Shown here: piece after piece, positions 59,394-64,000 of the stretch | How positions within the stretch are numbered: position 1 is the first letter of the stretch | How the letters are laid out: each line of letters opens with the position of its first letter | Assembly: GCF_040566545.1 (NCBI RefSeq) | Contig: NZ_JBEWZI010000005.1 | Coordinates: 124,001-188,000 of the forward strand | Direction: 5' to 3' | Source: Uliginosibacterium flavum | GTDB taxonomy: Bacteria; Pseudomonadota; Gammaproteobacteria; Burkholderiales; Rhodocyclaceae | DNA: 64,000 nucleotides | Notes under the pieces: generated by a model | Told to the model about the DNA's origin: nothing | Databases searched by the model: none | What the model saw: only the letters and a program-made list of their open reading frames with translations | Made by a program: the position numbers and the translations under genes

Positions 59394-60062
59394 TTATTCC
59401 GAGTCAGCTGAAGAGTTGGGCTTGTTTGAATCTTGAGTTTTCAGGCGGCGCACGAACCAGAAGGTCCATAAGCCGATGGCGCCTGCGACGGCGTAGCCCA
59501 GCGTCGGGGCGATGGCCACAACGCGCTCGGTGGGCCAGTGGAAGGCCATCCAGGTCCGCACAATAGCTTCGCCCGTGAGGCCGACGCCCCAGACTGCGGT
59601 AATGCCGCGAATGGCACGCTGCGCGGCGGGTTCTTCAAACCAGTCATGAAAATCGTTTGCGCCATGCTCCGCGTCTTGGCGGACTACGGTGGCGCGAGCG
59701 AGATAGAACACCAGCGGGCGTTTGAGCGGCAGAGAAAGCAGAAAAGCCAGACCGATCAGGCCGGAAATCAGGGACTCCCGGATCAACAGCAGGCGCGTAT
59801 CGCCCCCCAGTGCCATGGCCAGCACGGACAAGCCGATGCCGCCAAGGACCAGCATGCTCAGCGCGTCGACACGGCGATGCCAGGCCAGCTCGACCAGACT
59901 CCACAGCAAGGGCGGAATGGAGGACGCGACCAGAGCACCAAACTCGCCGTAATGCGGTTTGGCCAGGGTATAGGCCAGCCAGGGCAGGAACAGATTGACG
60001 GCAAGTTCTGCCATCAGGCGCAAGTGCTTCTTCATGCGGAAGGTTTCGAGCAAAGGACGCAC
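59394..60062 (-). CDS. VC0807-like membrane protein of unknown function
   Basis: 222 residues with about six membrane helices. LAVNLFLPWLAYTLAKPHYGEFGALVASSIPPLLWSLVELAWHRRVDALSMLVLGGIGLS resembles the VC0807-family opening, conserved in proteobacteria without known function. A central basic stretch follows, then FHDWFEEPAAQRAIRGITAVWG and two final helices. The start may be GTG at 60062 or ATG at 60035. The stop of the pseudouridine synthase gene upstream lies 18 bases away on the same strand, so the two may be one transcript. Confidence 0.65.
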   Translation of the reverse strand: MRPLLETFRMKKHLRLMAELAVNLFLPWLAYTLAKPHYGEFGALVASSIPPLLWSLVELAWHRRVDALSMLVLGGIGLSVLAMALGGDTRLLLIRESLISGLIGLAFLLSLPLKRPLVFYLARATVVRQDAEHGANDFHDWFEEPAAQRAIRGITAVWGVGLTGEAIVRTWMAFHWPTERVVAIAPTLGYAVAGAIGLWTFWFVRRLKTQDSNKPNSSADSE

Positions 60063-60080
60063 ATTTTCGCCTGAAACGCG

Positions 60081-60749
60081 CTAAAAGTCTGCCTCCGCAT
60101 GGAATTCGCAGGGCTCGCCACTGAGCGGGTGGGGAAAAGCGAGCCACTCGGCGTGCAGCAGAAGGCGAGACGCTTTTGCGCGCGCCGCCGGGTCGGCGTA
60201 GAGGCCGTCGCCAATGATCGGGTGGCCCAGACTCAGCATATGCACCCGCAATTGGTGGGTGCGTCCGGTGAGCGGATCGAGTTCGACGCGACTGACATCC
60301 TGCACCGCGTCGTAGTCCAGGCGCAGATAGCGGGTTTGCGAGGGTTTGCCATTCTGATGATCAACCATGTGGAGGGGGCGATTGGGCCAATCCACATTCA
60401 GGGGCAGGTCTACCTCGCCGCTTTCCGGCAGCAATTGGCCGTCGACCACCGCGACGTAGCGCTTGCTGACCGCACGCTGCTCGAAAAGCATGCTGAGCTG
60501 GCGATGCACTGCGGCGCTACGGGCCATGACAATCAGGCCGGAGGTTTCCATGTCGAGCCGGTGCACAATCAGGGCGTCCGGAAAGTGTTGCTGGACGCGG
60601 CGGATCAGACAGTCGGCCTTTTCGGCGCCACGTCCGGGTACGGACAGCAGACCGCTCGGCTTGTCGAGGACGAGCAGATCCTGGTCTTCAAAAATGATCC
60701 TCAGGCCTTCGTTGGGCGGCGGTTGATACGCCTGGAGAGTGTTGTTCAT
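60081..60749 (-). CDS. RluA-family pseudouridine synthase
   Basis: 222 residues. HRLDMETSGLIVMAR contains the catalytic Asp that attacks the uridine. KPSGLLSVPGRG and LTGRTHQLRVHM are the other RluA motifs, and no S4 RNA-binding domain precedes them. The short length and lack of S4 suggest RluA itself, which modifies 23S rRNA U746 and tRNA U32, but paralogues cannot be excluded. The ATG at 60749 directly follows a TTG. It is divergent from iscR. Confidence 0.9.
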   Translation of the reverse strand: MNNTLQAYQPPPNEGLRIIFEDQDLLVLDKPSGLLSVPGRGAEKADCLIRRVQQHFPDALIVHRLDMETSGLIVMARSAAVHRQLSMLFEQRAVSKRYVAVVDGQLLPESGEVDLPLNVDWPNRPLHMVDHQNGKPSQTRYLRLDYDAVQDVSRVELDPLTGRTHQLRVHMLSLGHPIIGDGLYADPAARAKASRLLLHAEWLAFPHPLSGEPCEFHAEADF

Positions 60750-60795
60750 CAAGTTCGGATTCGTTCGCGTTAGCTATGTGGGCAATGGGGTTTTA

Positions 60796-60828
60796 ATGGT
60801 TGACTGATTTACTCGGGGATTGTAAGCT
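60796..60828 (+). promoter_or_regulatory. iscR promoter with overlapping IscR type 1 site
   Basis: TTGACT (60800-60805) and TAAGCT (60823-60828) are 17 bases apart, a normal sigma-70 promoter. Bases 60796-60820 match the 25-base Enterobacteria IscR type 1 consensus at 22 positions. The site covers the -35 region and spacer, so holo-IscR bound there would repress the operon when Fe-S clusters are plentiful. Confidence 0.85.
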
Positions 60829-60907
60829 TGATAAAAATAATCAAGTATTGCCAAGCCAGCCCGGCGGCAGTCTAAAAAACACACCACAGCAGAGATTGGA
60901 GCATCAA

Positions 60908-61402
60908 ATGCGCCTTACTACCAAGGGTCGTTTCGCCGTCACCGCCATGATCGATCTGGCGCTGCGCCAGGAAAAGGGTCCGGTTACGCTGGCTGGCATC
61001 AGTGAGCGTCAGAGTATTTCCCTGTCTTACCTTGAGCAGCTGTTCGGCAAGCTGCGCCGACACGGTCTGGTTTCCAGCGTGCGCGGCCCGGGTGGCGGCT
61101 ATTGTCTGGCGCAAACCTTGGGTGAAATTTCAGTGGCTGACATTATCGTTGCCGTTGATGAGCCACTGGATACCACGCAATGTGGAGGCAAGGAAGACTG
61201 TCAGGGGCGTCCGCAGCAGCGCTGCATGACTCACGATCTGTGGAGCAATCTGAATCGTCGTATGTTCGAGTATCTCGAGTCCGTGAATCTCGAAACCCTG
61301 GTCGAGCAGATTCGCGCACGCGAAAATCCGCACGAAGTGGTTGTTCTGTGTGACGAGTTCCGCCGCTCCACCAGCAAGAACGAGATCGAAGCCACGGTCT
61401 GA
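60908..61402 (+). CDS. iscR: Fe-S cluster-responsive regulator IscR
   Basis: 164 residues of the Rrf2 family. MRLTTKGRFAVTAMIDLAL and the winged helix with SLSYLEQLFGKLRRHGLVSSVRGPGGGY bind DNA. The three Cys in CGGKEDCQGRPQQRC, followed by His, ligate a [2Fe-2S] cluster as in E. coli IscR. Cluster-loaded IscR represses its own operon, and apo-IscR acts at other sites. A longer upstream frame exists, but the family start is the ATG at 60908. The promoter carries a type 1 site. First gene of the isc operon. Confidence 0.96.
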   Translation: MRLTTKGRFAVTAMIDLALRQEKGPVTLAGISERQSISLSYLEQLFGKLRRHGLVSSVRGPGGGYCLAQTLGEISVADIIVAVDEPLDTTQCGGKEDCQGRPQQRCMTHDLWSNLNRRMFEYLESVNLETLVEQIRARENPHEVVVLCDEFRRSTSKNEIEATV

Positions 61403-61414
61403 TCGGCTATTGCC

Positions 61415-62566
61415 ATGTTTGCGCCTGCTTATCTCGACCACAACGCCACCACGCCACTTGATGAGCGCGTGCTGGCGGTGATGCTGCCTTTCCTGCAGGA
61501 GCGTTGCGGCAATCCGTCGAGCCGGCATGAATATGGACGCAAGACCCGTGATGCGATAGACCGGGCGCGGCAGCAGGTGGCCGCGGCGGTGAATGCGCAT
61601 CCGACTGAGGTGGTGTTTACCAGCGGTGGCTCCGAGGCGAACAATCTGTTTCTCAAAGGTGCGGCCGTCTGTCTCAAGCCCGGGTGTATTGCGATTGGTG
61701 CGAGCGAGCATCCGAGCGTGCGGCAGCCAGCGCGACAATTGCAGGCGCTGGGCTGGGAATGCATTGAATTGCCGATTGATGCACAAGGATTGCTGGCGCA
61801 GGAGGCCACTGCCGGGCTGATTCAGCGTAGGCGCCCGAGTATTGTTTCGGTGATGCTGGCGCACAATGAAACGGGTGTAATCAACGATGTTCTGACTTTG
61901 GCCAAAAGCGTACGCGCTGCTGGCGGTTATCTTCACGCAGATGGTGTGCAGGCTTTAGGCAAGATGAGGCTGGATTTTCGCGAGCTGGGTGTGCAGGGCT
62001 TGAGTCTGTCGTCGCACAAGGTGTATGGCCCGCTTGGCGCAGGCGCTCTGGTGCTGGATAAACGCGTTGAGCTGCAGGCGCAGATCGAGGGTGGCGGGCA
62101 GGAGCGTGGTTTGCGTTCCGGCACAGAAAATGTCGCGGCAATTGTGGGTTTTGGTATGGCCTGCGAGCTGCTGGTCAGTGATCTGAATGCACAGATTGCG
62201 CGGATGGCCAGTCTGCGCGAACGGCTCGAACAAGGCATGTCCCGCTTGGGAGCGACAATTTTTTCGCACGAAGTGCTGAGGCTGCCGAATACAAGCTTTT
62301 TTGCCTTCACCGGGATTGATGGTGAAACCCTGGTGGGCAAACTGGATCGCGCTGGATTTGCTGTGGCCAGTGGTTCGGCCTGTTCTTCAGCCAATCCGGA
62401 GCCCTCACGTACCCTGCTGGCAATGGGCGTGGCTCCGGAACTTGCGCGTGCCGCCGTACGGGTCAGCGTCGGGCGCAATACGCAGCAGGCAGAGATTGAT
62501 GGCTTTTTGCTGGCATTGGGCCAGACCATGAGTGATTTGAAACATCTGACCGCAATGGCGGTCTGA
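61415..62566 (+). CDS. Cysteine desulfurase-like aminotransferase, first paralogue
   Basis: 383 residues of the NifS/IscS class V aminotransferase family. AYLDHNATTPLDERVL, SGGSEANNLFLKGAA, HADGVQALGK, SSHKVYGPLG (PLP Lys) and ASGSACSSANPEPS (reactive Cys) are present. It shares only part of its sequence with the downstream IscS and lies between iscR and iscS, as in several Rhodocyclales. It may serve a special cluster-assembly need, such as nitrogenase, or act as a backup. It starts 12 bases after iscR, so it belongs to the operon. Confidence 0.9.
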   Translation: MFAPAYLDHNATTPLDERVLAVMLPFLQERCGNPSSRHEYGRKTRDAIDRARQQVAAAVNAHPTEVVFTSGGSEANNLFLKGAAVCLKPGCIAIGASEHPSVRQPARQLQALGWECIELPIDAQGLLAQEATAGLIQRRRPSIVSVMLAHNETGVINDVLTLAKSVRAAGGYLHADGVQALGKMRLDFRELGVQGLSLSSHKVYGPLGAGALVLDKRVELQAQIEGGGQERGLRSGTENVAAIVGFGMACELLVSDLNAQIARMASLRERLEQGMSRLGATIFSHEVLRLPNTSFFAFTGIDGETLVGKLDRAGFAVASGSACSSANPEPSRTLLAMGVAPELARAAVRVSVGRNTQQAEIDGFLLALGQTMSDLKHLTAMAV

Positions 62567-62597
62567 ACAATAACAAAGCAGCCCCCAGGAGTCTTAA

Positions 62598-63806
62598 ATG
62601 AAGTTTCCGATTTACCTCGATTATTCTGCGACCACTCCGGTTGATCCGCGCGTGGCCGCAAAGATGATTCCTTGGCTGACCGAGCATTTCGGCAACCCGG
62701 CCAGTCGTTCGCATTCCTATGGATGGGAAGCCGAAGCTGCGGTTGAAGAAGCGCGCGAACACGTTGCTGCCTTGGTGGGCGCTGATGCCAAGGAAATCGT
62801 GTGGACCAGCGGCGCGACCGAGTCCAACAACCTTGCGATCAAGGGTGCCGCGAATTTCTATGCGGGCAAAGGCAAACATCTGATTACTCTGAAGACCGAG
62901 CACAAGGCCGTGCTCGACACCATGCGCGAGTTGGAGCGTCAGGGTTTTGAGGTGACGTATCTGGATGTGCTGGAAAATGGTTTGATTGATCTGGACGTTT
63001 TCAAGGCGACTTTGCGCCCGGATACGACTCTGGTTTCCGTGATGTTTGTAAATAACGAGATCGGCGTAATCCAGCCCATCTCTGAGATTGGTGAACTCTG
63101 CCGCGAGCGCGGGATCATCTTTCACGTCGATGCGGCTCAGGCCACAGGCAAAGTGGAGATCGATCTGAACAAGCTCAAGGTCGATCTGATGTCTTTTTCG
63201 GCACACAAGACTTATGGCCCGAAAGGCATGGGTGCCTTGTATGTGCGGCGCAAACCGCGTGTGCGTATCGAGGCCCAAATGCACGGCGGCGGGCACGAGC
63301 GCGGCATGCGCTCCGGCACGCTCGCGACGCATCAGATCATTGGCATGGGTGAGGCTTTTCGTCTCGCCAAGCTCGAAATGAGCACTGAAAACGAGCGTAT
63401 CCGTGGGCTGCGGGATCGTCTGCTTGCTGGTCTGAGCGACATGCCCGAAGTTTTCGTGAATGGCGATCTGGCACATCGTGTGCCGCACAATCTGAACATG
63501 AGTTTTGCTTACGTTGAAGGCGAATCGATGGTCATGGCCGTCAAGGAAATTGCAGTTTCGAGCGGCTCGGCCTGCACGTCGGCTTCGCTGGAGCCTTCCT
63601 ATGTTTTGCGCGCCCTCGGCCGTGAAGATGAATTGGCGCACAGTTCGATCCGCTTCTCGATCGGACGCTTTACCACGCAGGAAGATGTGGATTTCACCAT
63701 CCATCTGATGCACAAGAAAATTGGCAAGTTGCGCGAACTCTCTCCTCTGTGGGAGATGTTTCAGGATGGTATCGATCTGAACACCGTGCAGTGGGCTGCA
63801 CACTGA
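62598..63806 (+). CDS. iscS: Cysteine desulfurase IscS
   Basis: 402 residues and the canonical IscS start MKFPIYLDYSATTPVDPRVA. SGATESNNLAIKGA, HVDAAQATGKVEIDL, SFSAHKTYGPKGMGALY (PLP Lys) and SGSACTSASLEPSYVLRALG (loop Cys) match. It takes sulfur from cysteine and hands it to IscU and to tRNA-thiolation partners. Spacing to the upstream paralogue is 31 bases. A short inverted repeat separates it from iscU. Confidence 0.97.
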   Translation: MKFPIYLDYSATTPVDPRVAAKMIPWLTEHFGNPASRSHSYGWEAEAAVEEAREHVAALVGADAKEIVWTSGATESNNLAIKGAANFYAGKGKHLITLKTEHKAVLDTMRELERQGFEVTYLDVLENGLIDLDVFKATLRPDTTLVSVMFVNNEIGVIQPISEIGELCRERGIIFHVDAAQATGKVEIDLNKLKVDLMSFSAHKTYGPKGMGALYVRRKPRVRIEAQMHGGGHERGMRSGTLATHQIIGMGEAFRLAKLEMSTENERIRGLRDRLLAGLSDMPEVFVNGDLAHRVPHNLNMSFAYVEGESMVMAVKEIAVSSGSACTSASLEPSYVLRALGREDELAHSSIRFSIGRFTTQEDVDFTIHLMHKKIGKLRELSPLWEMFQDGIDLNTVQWAAH

Positions 63807-63811
63807 AATTC

Positions 63812-63900
63812 GGTGAGGAGTGAGGAGTGAAGGGTTTAATACAGCGGGTGGCAAAGCCGCCCGAAAACTTCAACTCCTCACCCCTTACTCCTCGCCCCTC
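63812..63900. repeat. GAGGAGTG-type inverted repeat between iscS and iscU
   Basis: The left arm (GGTGAGGAGTGAGGAGTGAAGGG, about 63812-63835) and right arm (ACTCCTCACCCCTTACTCCTCGCCCCTCA, about 63873-63901) are imperfect reverse complements. A stem CGGGTGGC/GCCGCCCG with AAA loop sits between them near 63845-63863. The mRNA would fold into a long hairpin between the two genes. Confidence 0.8.
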
Positions 63901-63917
63901 ACACAACGGAGTTGAAA

Positions 63918-64000
63918 ATGGCATATAGCGACAAAGTACTGGATCACTACGAAAACCCGCGTAACGTGGGTTCTTTTGACAAGAATGACACCTCCACGGT
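63918..64000 (+). CDS. iscU: Fe-S cluster scaffold IscU, N-terminal part
   Basis: The first 27 codons read MAYSDKVLDHYENPRNVG and on, the canonical IscU N terminus, then run off the window. GGAG lies seven bases before the ATG. IscU receives sulfur from IscS and builds the cluster. The Cys ligands lie beyond the edge. Confidence 0.93.
   Translation, partial: MAYSDKVLDHYENPRNVGSFDKNDTST

Overview
The window looks like chromosome of a GC-rich (about 60%) betaproteobacterium that fixes nitrogen, most likely of the Rhodocyclales type. The reasons are the nifB-ferredoxin-nifO-draG cluster with a sigma-54/NifA promoter, the iscR - cysteine desulfurase - iscS - iscU order, a multisubunit 2-oxoacid:acceptor oxidoreductase like those of anaerobic aromatic degraders, BamC, and many c-di-GMP proteins. 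The placement is inference from gene content; no rRNA, tRNA or ribosomal protein gene is present to fix the taxonomy.

Layout. 0-5 kb is part of a Tad/Flp pilus locus: two TadE-like minor pilins and a vWA TadG-like protein read rightward, and the prepilin peptidase with two Flp pilins reads leftward, separated by a repeat-filled gene-free stretch. 5-9.2 kb is a leftward operon of a sensor kinase, a LuxR-type response regulator and a polytopic membrane protein that may control or serve the pilus. 9.5-17.2 kb holds an FtsH-like membrane AAA protease with an unusual HEWGH zinc motif, then a CheB-CheR-PAS fusion translationally coupled to a PAS-GGDEF-EAL protein. 17.9-21.4 kb is the nif cluster. 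21.7-30 kb holds a chemoreceptor, a lipoprotein PAP2 phosphatase with autotransporter-type strands, a glutathione transferase, a PL10 pectate lyase and a ClC transporter. 30-34.2 kb is one giant, unrecognised membrane protein. 34.5-39.6 kb has an M61 peptidase, an HD-GYP response regulator, dapA and bamC. 40.2-44.8 kb is the oxidoreductase operon. 45-50 kb is mixed: speD, an apparent orphan integron cassette with a HEPN-like protein, a small hypothetical gene, a branched-chain amino acid binding protein, a DsrE-like protein and a Gfo/Idh-type oxidoreductase. 50-56.6 kb has a convergent pair of large c-di-GMP proteins. 57-64 kb has a DEAD-box helicase, a VC0807-like membrane protein, an RluA-type pseudouridine synthase and the isc operon, cut by the window edge in iscU.

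How the genes fit together. The nif cluster matures and controls nitrogenase, the isc operon supplies Fe-S clusters, and the oxidoreductase operon could supply low-potential electrons. Two HD-GYP proteins and two GGDEF-EAL proteins, with the CheBR fusion and a chemoreceptor, point to tight control of surface attachment, for which the Tad pilus is an obvious output.

The intergenic DNA is unusual. At least twelve copies of a GAGCCGC-type dispersed repeat, four elements built of short G-rich or CTGAGTG-type tandem words (three clearly inverted), a 234-bp MITE-like element and several long hairpins fill most gaps between operons. The most novel-looking object is the single gene cassette at 45.84-46.52 kb: a short, GC-poor ORF with an attC-like site seven bases after its stop codon and 5' and 3' ends that would regenerate complementary core sites on circularisation. 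No integrase is visible here.
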